Shown: one piece after another, positions 7,608-16,370 of the stretch | Numbering within the stretch: position 1 is the stretch's first letter | Layout: each line of letters starts with the position of its first letter | From: JANTGF01 sp963750735 | Lineage (GTDB): Bacteria > Bacteroidota > Bacteroidia > Bacteroidales > VadinHA17 | DNA: 64,000 nt | Direction: 5' to 3' | Assembly (NCBI GenBank): GCA_963750735.1 | Contig: CAVVRY010000019.1 | Location: 558,001-622,000, forward strand | Program-made: the position numbers and the translations under genes | The notes under the pieces: generated by a model | What the model saw: only the letters and a program-made list of their open reading frames with translations | Told to the model about the DNA's origin: nothing | Database searches by the model: none

Positions 7608-9797
7608 TTAACTACCGAGCTCTAATTGGTTCTTAACAAGTTGATAATAAACTCCTTTTTGTTTTGTAAGTTCTTCGTGTGTGCCTTTTTCAGCTATCAG
7701 ACCCTTATCGAGAACGATAATCTGATCTGCATTTTTTACAGTACTTAACCTATGTGCAACCACCACCACAGTTTTTCCTTTGAAAAACTGCTCAAGGTTA
7801 TGCATAATAAGCATTTCATTATTGGCATCGAGAGCATTGGTTGCTTCATCGAAAAACAAATATTCAGGATTTTTATATACTGCACGGGCAATTAATATTC
7901 GTTGTTTTTGCCCCTGGCTAAGGCCCAACCCATTTGACCCAATCTTTGTATCAAATCCCATGGGTAAGGACATAATAAATTCCTGAATATTAGCGACCTT
8001 AGTTGCATTTAATAGCTTTTCAATGGAAATAGACTCATCACCCATTGCAATGTTTTTCGATATGCTATCAGAAAATATGAAACCATCCTGCATAACCACC
8101 CCACAGAGCTTCCGCCATGCACTTAAACTAAAATTCCGAAGATGCTGTTCCCCAATTTTTATTTCACCCTTAATAGGTAAGAAAAATCCCAAAAGCATTT
8201 TAATAAGTGTGGTTTTTCCACTGCCGCTAATTCCAACTATTGCAGTTACTTTAGATTCTGGAATTTCTAAATTAATGTTATCAAGAACCAGTGGAGAATA
8301 AGGCCCCTCATATTGAAATGAGAGTTGATTAAGGTAAATGCTTCTATTTGGTGGCAAATTAGTAATCTTGCTTTCACCTATTGGCTCCTCATCATTTTTT
8401 ATATGAATTTCTGCCATTCGCTCCAGGCTTATTTTTGCATCCTGCGTACGATGAAGAAAACCAATCATTTGATCCAGTGGCGCATTTAACTGCCCCAATA
8501 TGTATTGTACAGCAACCAGCATACCCAATGTCATGTTGCCATTTATTACAGCTATAGCTGTTAAAATCGTTATTAGTATATTTTTGGTTTCATTAATAAA
8601 TGTTGCTCCTGCCTGCTGATACTGGTTTAGCGAAAGTGATTTGACATTTACCTGGAATAGTTTTGCCTGAATGGTTTCCCACTCCCAACGCTTCTGTTTC
8701 TCAATGTTGTTCAGCTTGATTTCCTGCATCCCTGTAAATAACTGAATCAAGTTATTCTGGTTTTCCGAAAGGGTTTTAAAGCGGCGATGGTCGAGTTCCC
8801 GCCTTTTCTTTAAAAATAGAAGGACCCACAGGATATATAAGGAACTTCCTATGATAAAAATCAAAAATATTTTCAGACTATATATGGCAAGGACAATTCC
8901 AAAAACAATCAGGTTAATGAATGAAAATAAGATATTCAGAGTGGAGGAGGTCAGAAAGATTTCTATTCGTCTGTGGTCACCAATCCTTTGCATAAGATCA
9001 CCTATCATTTTTGAATCGAAGAAACTTATAGGAAGTTTCATCAGTTTAATAAGAAAATCAGAAATAAGGGAAATATTTACTCTTGTTCCAAGATGGAGCA
9101 ATATCCAACCTCTGATAAAATCCACTGACATCCTGCTTATAAAAAGTACAAATTGTGCAATGAGAATTAGATAAATAAAACCAACGTCTTGATTATTAAT
9201 ACCAAAATCAACTACCTGTTGAGTAAGAAAAGGAAATATTAACTGAATAAGACTTACTATGAGTAATCCAAGTATTAGCTGGGTGACAAATCTTTTGTAA
9301 TTGCGCAGATATGAAAAAAGAAAACTAAACCTGCCCTTGTCTTGAGTTTCTTCAGGTGTACTATAGAAATCATTGCCAGGTTTAAGAAGTAGGCACATCC
9401 CTTGATCTACGTTTTCCTTTTTTGTACTGGCCCAATTTTTTAAGAAATCTGTTTTTGAATACTTTATTTTTCCAATAGCAGGATCAGCAACATAGATTTG
9501 GTCCCTTTTAATCTTATAAACTATTACAAAATGATTTTGGTTCCAATGTACAATACAGGGCAAAGGTGCTTCTTTCTTCAATTGCTCATAGCTAATACGA
9601 ACTCCCATTGATGAAAGACCAATTGATTCTGCAGCATCACTAATACCTAACAGAGAAACTCCCTGGCGAGTAATAAAGCTGCGATCTCGTAAAGATTGAA
9701 GACTATAACTTTTCCCATAATACTTTGAGATCATGCGAAGGCAGGCAGGTCCGCAATCCATGGCGTCAAGTTGCTTATAGAAGGGAAAAGTGACCAT
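7608..9797 (-). CDS. C39 peptidase-containing ABC exporter (PCAT)
   Basis: 729 residues in three domains. The N-terminal C39 cysteine peptidase (1-140) has Cys15 in MDCGPAC, His89 in NQNHFVIV and Asp105 in VADPAIG, a complete catalytic set. The membrane domain covers about 165-450. The nucleotide-binding domain has Walker A GISGSGKT (522-529), signature LSQGQ (626-630), Walker B YLFFDE (646-651) and the H-loop AHRLST. Such transporters cleave a double-glycine leader on the cytoplasmic side and export the core peptide. The likely substrate in this window is the 50-residue precursor at 1887-2039. It heads a minus-strand operon with the HlyD adaptor and ECF sigma factor. Confidence 0.92.
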   Translation of the reverse strand: MVTFPFYKQLDAMDCGPACLRMISKYYGKSYSLQSLRDRSFITRQGVSLLGISDAAESIGLSSMGVRISYEQLKKEAPLPCIVHWNQNHFVIVYKIKRDQIYVADPAIGKIKYSKTDFLKNWASTKKENVDQGMCLLLKPGNDFYSTPEETQDKGRFSFLFSYLRNYKRFVTQLILGLLIVSLIQLIFPFLTQQVVDFGINNQDVGFIYLILIAQFVLFISRMSVDFIRGWILLHLGTRVNISLISDFLIKLMKLPISFFDSKMIGDLMQRIGDHRRIEIFLTSSTLNILFSFINLIVFGIVLAIYSLKIFLIFIIGSSLYILWVLLFLKKRRELDHRRFKTLSENQNNLIQLFTGMQEIKLNNIEKQKRWEWETIQAKLFQVNVKSLSLNQYQQAGATFINETKNILITILTAIAVINGNMTLGMLVAVQYILGQLNAPLDQMIGFLHRTQDAKISLERMAEIHIKNDEEPIGESKITNLPPNRSIYLNQLSFQYEGPYSPLVLDNINLEIPESKVTAIVGISGSGKTTLIKMLLGFFLPIKGEIKIGEQHLRNFSLSAWRKLCGVVMQDGFIFSDSISKNIAMGDESISIEKLLNATKVANIQEFIMSLPMGFDTKIGSNGLGLSQGQKQRILIARAVYKNPEYLFFDEATNALDANNEMLIMHNLEQFFKGKTVVVVAHRLSTVKNADQIIVLDKGLIAEKGTHEELTKQKGVYYQLVKNQLELGS

Positions 9798-9952
9798 CTG
9801 GGTTATAAAGTCAGTTTATAGTGAAAATAAGTTTGTAAAATTAAATAAACATATGTAATTAATGCTTATTTGAGAAGTTCTTTTATTTAACCTTATTGCA
9901 TATAATAATTGTGAAACTTTTAAAAGCGAGGGAAGAAAATTGATCATTAAGG

Positions 9953-10060
9953 ATGACTTTTTTAGATATAAACAATATTGATAACTCGGTGATGGTTGAA
10001 TTTACTGACTATTTTTTAGAACATATTAGTAGAATTAGCCTATCAGATTTGTCTACTTAA
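9953..10060 (+). CDS. Possible 35-residue small ORF, unknown
   Basis: The ORF starts MTFLDINNIDNSVMVEF and ends SLSDLST. It is acidic, with no signal peptide, membrane helix or double-glycine motif. The ribosome binding site is weak (AAGG directly before ATG). Reported only because it fills the gap beside the peptide-export operon; it may be chance. Confidence 0.15.
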   Translation: MTFLDINNIDNSVMVEFTDYFLEHISRISLSDLST

Positions 10061-10085
10061 TAGTTAATTATTGGACTTTGATATA

Positions 10086-10093
10086 TATATTTG
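10086..10093 (+). promoter_or_regulatory. Candidate -7 element of GH172-like gene
   Basis: TATATTTG matches the Bacteroidota -7 consensus TAnnTTTG, 32 bp upstream of the ATG at 10126. A -33 TTTG at the proper 17-23 bp distance is not obvious, so support is partial. Confidence 0.35.
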
Positions 10094-10125
10094 AAGATAT
10101 ACCTAAGATTTTATCTTTCTAAACA

Positions 10126-12093
10126 ATGAAAAAGAATTTTCAGTCAACATTGGGAACTATTATTTTCCTCTTCATTTTGATTTTCTGGGGATGTTCACAC
10201 AGTAATTCTGACTTAAATAACTTTACTAATGCTGAGCGCTTACCCGGTCTCAAAAACGGGAAACTAATTCAGGTTTCAAGTTATGATACTACAGGGGCCA
10301 ACAATGACAGAATAAATATTCCAGTAGGAAAAACTGCCACTATTGCTGATTTAGATGGACCAGGATTAATTGCCCGTATATGGATAACGATTGATTCGCG
10401 TGATCCCCATTTTTTAAGGAGGATTTTATTGCGGATGTATTGGGATGGTGAAGAAAATCCTTCAGTTGAAGTTCCAGTGGGAGACTTTTTTGGTACAGGT
10501 TTTGAATATAAACACTACTTTTCACAGTACCTGGGAATGACCAGTGGTGGTTATTTTTGTTATTTTCCTATGCCATTCAATAAAGCTGCAAAAATCGAGG
10601 TGGTAAATGAAACAGGTCAGGAAATATATGCGTTCTATTACCATATAGACTACTATCAATTAGAAAAACCCCTAAATAAATCAACAGCATATTTTCATTC
10701 ATTTTGGAAAAGGGATATTCTTACCGATTATCCTGAAAATTATACTATTCTTGAAGCTGAAGGTGAGGGCCATATTGTAGGTTTAAATATGAGTATGCAA
10801 TCTTATAACAGGAGTTTAGGATTTCTTGAAGGAGATGAAATGATATGGGTAGATGGAGAAATGGAGCCTTCTATTTATGGAACAGGTACTGAAGACTATT
10901 TTACCAGTGGATGGTATTTTAAGGATGGTGAATTCGCCTCACCTTACCATGGTTTAATTTTAAAGGATCAGGAAGAGGGGAGAATTGCAGCTTATCGTCT
11001 ACACGTGCCAGATCCCATTCCATTTAAAAAATCAGTAAAATTTACCATGGAGCATGGTCATGCCAATGAATCTTACGCAGACTTTAGTAGCACAGTATAT
11101 TGGTATCAAAAGGAGCCTCATAAGGCTTTTCCTCCCATTATGAAATCCTCTTTAAGAATACCCTTACGGGTAATAATTCCTCCGGGTGGATATGAAGCTG
11201 AGGATGCTGGAATCGATAGTGAATTTCCCCATAAAATTACGGATATGACAGATTTTGGGCCTGAATGGAGCGGGGGAAAACAACTATTTTTCGAATTAGA
11301 TTATGGCCAGGAATTAAACCTGAACATTGATGGATTGGAGGAGAAGTTATATGATATTGACCTTTACTATACAAAGGGTCCTGAGTATGGAAAAGTTAAG
11401 GTGTATCAGAATGATCAATTATTGGAAGAGTTTGATGGATTAAACGACCATATATTTCCTGGTGGTAAGATTGCATTAAGAAACCTTTTAGTTGAAAATG
11501 GAAAAATCACACTTAGATTTCTTTCCAGTGAAAATGAGAATATGATTGGCCTGGATGTTCTTATATTGAAACCTGTTAGAAAGTATATTCCTGAATGGAT
11601 GGTAATTGGACCTTTCATCAATAAACGGGATTCTGATATATTGAGGTATGGTATTGACTCAATTTACCCACCAGAAAAGCATGTAGATCTGAATGCTGTG
11701 TACAAAGGTGTTGATGGTAAAGATATTATTTGGAAAAGATTCCAAACGCCTCCCAGTGGATATTTTAGCCTCTGGGATAAAGTAGATCCATATGAATTTG
11801 TAATCTCCTATGCTTTCACCTATGTGTACTCCCCGAAAGATATATCTGTACCCTTTTTTATTGGTTCCGATGACGGTTCTAAAGTGTTTCTAAATGGCAA
11901 AGAGATTTATCGTTTCCTTGATGTAAGAGTTTCAGAACCAGATCAGGACACTATCGAGTTGGCTTTAAAGAAAGGGTGGAATGAATTGTTGCTTAAAATT
12001 GAAAATAATTTTGGGGGCTACTCATTTTATTCCAGAATCAGGGATAATGATAATAAACTAAAATACAGTTTAAATCCGGCTTTAGCGGAATGA
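10126..12093 (+). CDS. DUF2961 / GH172-like lipoprotein glycosidase
   Basis: 655 residues with a lipoprotein signal (lipobox ending FWGC, Cys23). Residues about 35-370 match DUF2961, now glycoside hydrolase family GH172: AERLPGLKNGKLIQVSSYD, the GDFFGTGFEYKHYFSQ block and the highly conserved GTGTEDYFTSGWYF, which carries an acidic catalytic candidate. The C-terminal 150 residues look like a beta-sandwich carbohydrate-binding or PA14-like module (VPFFIGSDDGSKVFLNGKEIYRF, KGWNELLLKIEN). Characterised GH172 enzymes act on furanosides (difructose dianhydride, D-arabinofuranosyl glycans); the substrate here is unknown. It should be surface or periplasmic. The next gene is an independently started aminopeptidase. 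Confidence 0.85.
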   Translation: MKKNFQSTLGTIIFLFILIFWGCSHSNSDLNNFTNAERLPGLKNGKLIQVSSYDTTGANNDRINIPVGKTATIADLDGPGLIARIWITIDSRDPHFLRRILLRMYWDGEENPSVEVPVGDFFGTGFEYKHYFSQYLGMTSGGYFCYFPMPFNKAAKIEVVNETGQEIYAFYYHIDYYQLEKPLNKSTAYFHSFWKRDILTDYPENYTILEAEGEGHIVGLNMSMQSYNRSLGFLEGDEMIWVDGEMEPSIYGTGTEDYFTSGWYFKDGEFASPYHGLILKDQEEGRIAAYRLHVPDPIPFKKSVKFTMEHGHANESYADFSSTVYWYQKEPHKAFPPIMKSSLRIPLRVIIPPGGYEAEDAGIDSEFPHKITDMTDFGPEWSGGKQLFFELDYGQELNLNIDGLEEKLYDIDLYYTKGPEYGKVKVYQNDQLLEEFDGLNDHIFPGGKIALRNLLVENGKITLRFLSSENENMIGLDVLILKPVRKYIPEWMVIGPFINKRDSDILRYGIDSIYPPEKHVDLNAVYKGVDGKDIIWKRFQTPPSGYFSLWDKVDPYEFVISYAFTYVYSPKDISVPFFIGSDDGSKVFLNGKEIYRFLDVRVSEPDQDTIELALKKGWNELLLKIENNFGGYSFYSRIRDNDNKLKYSLNPALAE

Positions 12094-12184
12094 TTTTTGT
12101 GGGATATATTTTTGCGGTTTACCGATATTTTAATTTTTTGATTTATTTAACCAGAATATTATTGAAGTAATATTAAAATTGCCT

Positions 12185-14137
12185 ATGAAACTGCTTTACA
12201 CCACCTTCATTTTATGTTTTATTGTGATTTCTTCAGGTCTAGCACAGAGAAATGCAGATTTAGATGAAATAGTATTTAAAAAGTATTTACCTGCATTAAA
12301 AAATGTTAGAAAAAGTTCGGCAACTGAAGAATTAACAAAGTACGATGTTAAAAGCTATATTCTGGATATTTATGTGGATAATCAAAATACATATATTGCC
12401 GGGAATGTTAGGATAATTTCTGAAATTGTATCAGAAGGTTTAAATGAATTTCATCTGGAATTGGCAAATCATCTGACAATTGATTCCATTCGAGTAGCCT
12501 CAAACCTTAGCTCATATACACATGCAAATGATATTATTAAAATTCCTCTTCAAAGTATCCCTGAGGTAGCAACTGTTATGGATGTTCAGGTCTATTATCA
12601 TGGCTTTGTTCCTCAAGATGGTTTCTTTTCAGGAATGACAAATAAAATTGATCAACAATGGAATGAAAAGGTAACCTGGACACTTTCTGAGCCATTTGCA
12701 GCCAAAGACTGGTTCGCATGCAAGCAGGATTTACAGGACAAAGCAGATTCTGTTAAAGTATCAGTTTCAACCAAGGAGGGATTGATGGCAGGTTCAAATG
12801 GGATACTTACAAGTGTGGATACATTGCCTGGGCAGAAACTCAAGTATAATTGGGAGACATATTATCCCACGGCCTATTATTTAATTTCTGTTTCAGTTGC
12901 TAATTACATGGATTATAGCATATATGCCCATCCTGAAGGTATAAATGATTCAATTCTAATCCAGAATTTCATATACAATAATGCTGCCTATTTAAGTCAA
13001 AAAAAGAGTGAAATAAATGAAACTGCAGAATTAATTGAATTGTATTCTGAATTATTTTCAATGTATCCCTTTGAAAGTGAGAAATATGGTCATTGTGTAG
13101 CACCTATGGGGGGAGGTATGGAGCATCAAACAATGACAACCTTGTCCTCTTTTTCTTACTATTTAGTTGCGCATGAACTTGGTCATCAATGGTTTGGTGA
13201 CAATGTCACCTGTGGAACCTGGCAGGATATCTGGATAAATGAGGGTTTTGCTTCCTATACTGAATATCTTGCTTTACAGATGCTTAAATCTCAGGAAAGT
13301 GCTGATGATTGGATGGTTTCAGCTCAGAATTATGCTAAAGATAGACCATACGGTTCAGTATATATTCCTTTTGAGGAAGCAGGTAATATTGGACGAATTT
13401 TCGATTATCGTTTATCTTATAAAAAGGGTGCGGTTATTATTCATATGTTGAGATTTGAGTTGAATAATGATACCATATTCTTTAATACTTTGAAGGAATT
13501 TCAAAGAAAATATAGTGATTCTGTGGCTATTGGATTGGATTTTAAAGAGGTTATTGAGGATCAATCAGGAATGGATTTTACTGCCTTTTTTGATCAATGG
13601 TATTTCGGTCAGGGCTTTCCCGCATTCAACATTTCCTGGGGACAAGATAGCGATACTTTGGTCATCGAATCATCACAGACAGGTTCATCGGGGCTAACTC
13701 CCTTTTTTAAAATGCCGATTGAGTTATTAGTGCAGATGGGGGAGAAGGATACCCTTGTTAGAGTTTTTCAGAGTGCAAATTTTAATGAATTTAAAATTAA
13801 AGTTTCAGATATTGTAACCGGTATTTCAATAGATCCAAATGGCTGGTCCTTGCTGGAAGTTAATTCTATTAATAGAATTGCAGATACAAAGGAGGAAAAA
13901 GTAAGTCCTTTTACACTTTATCCAAACCCAGCATCAGATTATATTATTATTGATTTTAAAGGGATTGCTAAAGAAAGATTTATTCGCATACTTGATATTT
14001 CCGGAAGACTTGTAGCTGAAATGGAGACAAATGAAGCCAGGATTACTCTGGACACTTATGAGTTGTCAGAGGGAGTATATATTATTCAAATTCTTGATGG
14101 AAATGAAGAATATACTCAAAAGTTCATGAGAAAATAA
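12185..14137 (+). CDS. Secreted M1-family metallo-aminopeptidase with T9SS sorting tail
   Basis: 650 residues from ATG 12185 (MKLLYTTF...), with a signal peptide ending GLAQ. The M1 fold shows substrate-binding GGGMEHQT in place of GAMEN. It also has the zinc motif HELGH (His330, Glu331, His334) with the third ligand Glu353 in NEGFASY. The last 75 residues (starting FTLYPNPASDYIIIDF, ending in a KFMRK-like basic end) are the type IX secretion Por_Secre_tail domain. The enzyme is therefore exported across the outer membrane and probably anchored or released. It removes N-terminal residues from peptides. An imperfect 21-bp inverted repeat follows the stop codon. Confidence 0.9.
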   Translation: MKLLYTTFILCFIVISSGLAQRNADLDEIVFKKYLPALKNVRKSSATEELTKYDVKSYILDIYVDNQNTYIAGNVRIISEIVSEGLNEFHLELANHLTIDSIRVASNLSSYTHANDIIKIPLQSIPEVATVMDVQVYYHGFVPQDGFFSGMTNKIDQQWNEKVTWTLSEPFAAKDWFACKQDLQDKADSVKVSVSTKEGLMAGSNGILTSVDTLPGQKLKYNWETYYPTAYYLISVSVANYMDYSIYAHPEGINDSILIQNFIYNNAAYLSQKKSEINETAELIELYSELFSMYPFESEKYGHCVAPMGGGMEHQTMTTLSSFSYYLVAHELGHQWFGDNVTCGTWQDIWINEGFASYTEYLALQMLKSQESADDWMVSAQNYAKDRPYGSVYIPFEEAGNIGRIFDYRLSYKKGAVIIHMLRFELNNDTIFFNTLKEFQRKYSDSVAIGLDFKEVIEDQSGMDFTAFFDQWYFGQGFPAFNISWGQDSDTLVIESSQTGSSGLTPFFKMPIELLVQMGEKDTLVRVFQSANFNEFKIKVSDIVTGISIDPNGWSLLEVNSINRIADTKEEKVSPFTLYPNPASDYIIIDFKGIAKERFIRILDISGRLVAEMETNEARITLDTYELSEGVYIIQILDGNEEYTQKFMRK

Positions 14138-14201
14138 AGAATGGAATATTTATTCAGAAAAGAATAGTCAAAGCCAATTCCTGAACAAATATTCCAATCT
14201 T
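14137..14201. repeat. Long imperfect inverted repeat between convergent genes
   Basis: The arms 14137-14157 and 14181-14201 are reverse complements at 19 of 21 positions (inner core GGAATATTTATTCAG against CTGAACAAATATTCC), with a 23-base spacer. It starts at the last base of the aminopeptidase stop codon and lies between convergent transcription units. A bidirectional terminator or mRNA-stabilising hairpin is the simplest reading. The T-tract is absent, which is untypical. Confidence 0.55.
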
Positions 14202-14262
14202 ACTACAGATGAACTTAATTGAAAAAAGTTACTTTCCAATAAAAGTTTTACCTCACTAATAC

Positions 14263-14481
14263 CTATTCCTTTTCTTCCTTTTCGGTCTTTGTGAATTTTG
14301 ATAATATAAGCATCATAACCCCAAAAAACAACATAAAAAGGCCTGTCCAAAGATTAATATTAATGCCTAATGATTTTTGATATAGTTCTACATCCGAACC
14401 TGTTGCAATACCAAATATGGTGAGCATAACACCTAGTATTGCGAACATTAAACCAATTGGAATTTTAATATCTAAACCCAT
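14263..14481 (-). CDS. Small two-TM protein, probable symporter accessory subunit
   Basis: 72 residues from ATG 14481 (MGLDIKIPIGLMFAILGVM...). Two membrane helices lie at about 7-25 and 42-60, with a highly charged C-terminus (KFTKTEKEEKE). An upstream in-frame extension exists but would overlap the symporter gene. The ATG begins 13 bp after the symporter stop on the same strand, so translation is likely coupled. Small two-helix proteins beside SSS symporters are a recurrent arrangement, and an accessory role is inferred from that. I do not recognise a named family. Confidence 0.65.
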   Translation of the reverse strand: MGLDIKIPIGLMFAILGVMLTIFGIATGSDVELYQKSLGININLWTGLFMLFFGVMMLILSKFTKTEKEEKE

Positions 14482-14494
14482 AATTAATATTTTT

Positions 14495-16246
14495 TTACCA
14501 GAATAATAAACTAAGAACAAGAGCAATAACTCCAACAACAATTGCAAGGAAAACAGGTGAATCATAGAAACTCTTGCTTTCAACTTTAGTGCGCGGAGTT
14601 AGCGCATAAACCAAGCCAGTTAATTCTTCATCTGACTTTTTCTGTTTGGTAACAAATGTCAGAATTATTGTAATAACTAAAGCAGTTGTAAATGCATAAA
14701 GAGCAGTCCAGAAATTCTGTGCCATTACACTTGGGTATGTATGTATTACTGAACCCAACCAGCCACCTTTTACTAACATGGTTTCACCAAAAGGTTGTGT
14801 AAGTCCATGATGAATGGCTGCTGCTAACGTTCCTGAAAGAAGACCATAAAATGCTGCATTTCCAGTTGTTCTTTTCCAGAACATTCCAAGCATAAAGGTT
14901 GCAAACAAAGGAGCATTGATAAATGCAAATATTAACTGCAGAAAATCCATAACATTATTGAACATCTGGGCGACATAGGCTGTAAGTATACTTACAATTA
15001 CTCCAAAGATCGTAGCTAGCTGTCCTACTTTCAAATAGTGCTTATCTGACTGACCTGGTTTGATGTAGCTTTGATAAATATCATAGGTCCAAACCGTATT
15101 AAAAGCGGTAACATTACCAGCCATCCCTGACATAAAACTCGCAATAAGTGCAGTTAATCCCAATCCTAAAATTCCTATCGGATAGTAATGACCAAGGAGC
15201 ATTGGGATAACCTTGTCGTAATCGTATGATTCTCCTTTTGGCGTAAGGGCAAACCCACTGTCTGGATCAGCAGTGAGGGCTATAGCTATCATACCTGGTA
15301 AAATAACCAGAGCAGGTAGAAACATTTTAGGTATTGCACCGATTAATGGTGTTTTTTGTGCAGCTTTCATAGATCCTGCTGCCATAGCTCTTTGAACAAC
15401 TAGGAAGTTTGTACCCCAGTAACCGAATGAAAGAACAAATCCGAGTCCCATTAATATTCCGAACCATCCCACACCCATTGGATTTGAACCGGCATTACCA
15501 GCAACTTTCCATGTATGGAGCCATGCTTCTGGTTCATAGCCATTATTAACTGAAACTACTTCCAGCCCTTCTTTTAAACCTTGCCATCCTCCAATGTTTA
15601 CCAATCCAATAATTACAAGTGGAAGGAATCCAATGAAAATAAGGAAAAACTGGAGTACCTCATTATAAATAGCTGATGTCAAACCACCAAGGTATGTATA
15701 AACTAATACTATCAAAGCGCCTATTACTAAATAGACATCAAAAGGTCCGAATTCATATCCGAGAATACTTGTAGAAAAATGAAAAGGTATTATGGTTTCG
15801 GCCAATAAAGCCAATGCATACATTGAAATTCCAGAGGCAAAAATGGTCATTATGGCAAAAGCAAATGCATTAAAACCTCGCGTTTTTTCATTAAACCTCA
15901 ATTTTAAATATTCAGGCACCGATCTGGCTTTGGAGCCATAATAAAATGGCATCATAAATATTGCCAGAAAAATCATTGCAGGAATTGCTCCAATCCAGTA
16001 AAAATGCACAGTAGACATTCCATACTTGGCACCAGAAGCAGCCATTCCAATCACCTCAAGAGCACCAAGATTAGCTGAAATAAATGCCAGCCCTGTCACC
16101 CATGCAGGCAATGATCTGCCAGCCTCCAGGAAGGCCTTCGAGGAATGCATATAGCGCTTCAAAGCCCAACCGATACCCAGAACGAAAACAAAATAGATCA
16201 GCATTGTTGTCCAATCTATCCATCCAAGTGAAAAACCAGTTTCCAT
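14495..16246 (-). CDS. Sodium:solute symporter (SSS family), likely sugar/galactose uptake
   Basis: 583 residues with about 14 membrane helices, the LeuT-like SSS fold of vSGLT/SGLT. Typical blocks are seen: an unwound first core helix around LAFISANLGALEVIGMAASG, the YTYLGGLTSAIYNEVLQFF region, and FMSGMAGNVTAFNTVWTYDIY, which carries the Na2-site Ser/Thr pattern. The neighbour on the same strand is galactokinase, 124 bp upstream, which points to galactose or a related hexose; this is context, not sequence proof. The inner membrane is the site of action. The short two-TM gene follows at once and is probably part of the same transport unit. Confidence 0.88.
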   Translation of the reverse strand: METGFSLGWIDWTTMLIYFVFVLGIGWALKRYMHSSKAFLEAGRSLPAWVTGLAFISANLGALEVIGMAASGAKYGMSTVHFYWIGAIPAMIFLAIFMMPFYYGSKARSVPEYLKLRFNEKTRGFNAFAFAIMTIFASGISMYALALLAETIIPFHFSTSILGYEFGPFDVYLVIGALIVLVYTYLGGLTSAIYNEVLQFFLIFIGFLPLVIIGLVNIGGWQGLKEGLEVVSVNNGYEPEAWLHTWKVAGNAGSNPMGVGWFGILMGLGFVLSFGYWGTNFLVVQRAMAAGSMKAAQKTPLIGAIPKMFLPALVILPGMIAIALTADPDSGFALTPKGESYDYDKVIPMLLGHYYPIGILGLGLTALIASFMSGMAGNVTAFNTVWTYDIYQSYIKPGQSDKHYLKVGQLATIFGVIVSILTAYVAQMFNNVMDFLQLIFAFINAPLFATFMLGMFWKRTTGNAAFYGLLSGTLAAAIHHGLTQPFGETMLVKGGWLGSVIHTYPSVMAQNFWTALYAFTTALVITIILTFVTKQKKSDEELTGLVYALTPRTKVESKSFYDSPVFLAIVVGVIALVLSLLFW

Positions 16247-16370
16247 AAAAGATTTTTTTAGGGTTAGTTAATTAATTTATCGTCTTATTATTAATACAAG
16301 AAATTCAAAAATAACAATTTAAGACTAAATCGAGCCATTCATCAAAAAAATCTATTTATTGGAAGTAAGA

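Larger units (their letters stand above)
9798..10125. other. Divergent intergenic region between exporter operon and GH172 gene
   Basis: AT-rich and without an established gene. It holds one 35-codon plus-strand ORF (9953-10060) of doubtful reality and a -7-like TATATTTG at 10086-10093, 32 bp before the GH172-like gene. No clear promoter for the minus-strand exporter was found. Confidence 0.5.

Noticed and set aside
9953..10060. Second double-glycine precursor next to the exporter
   Set aside because: The 35-residue frame has no GG motif or leader-like helix. It is listed only as a low-confidence small ORF.
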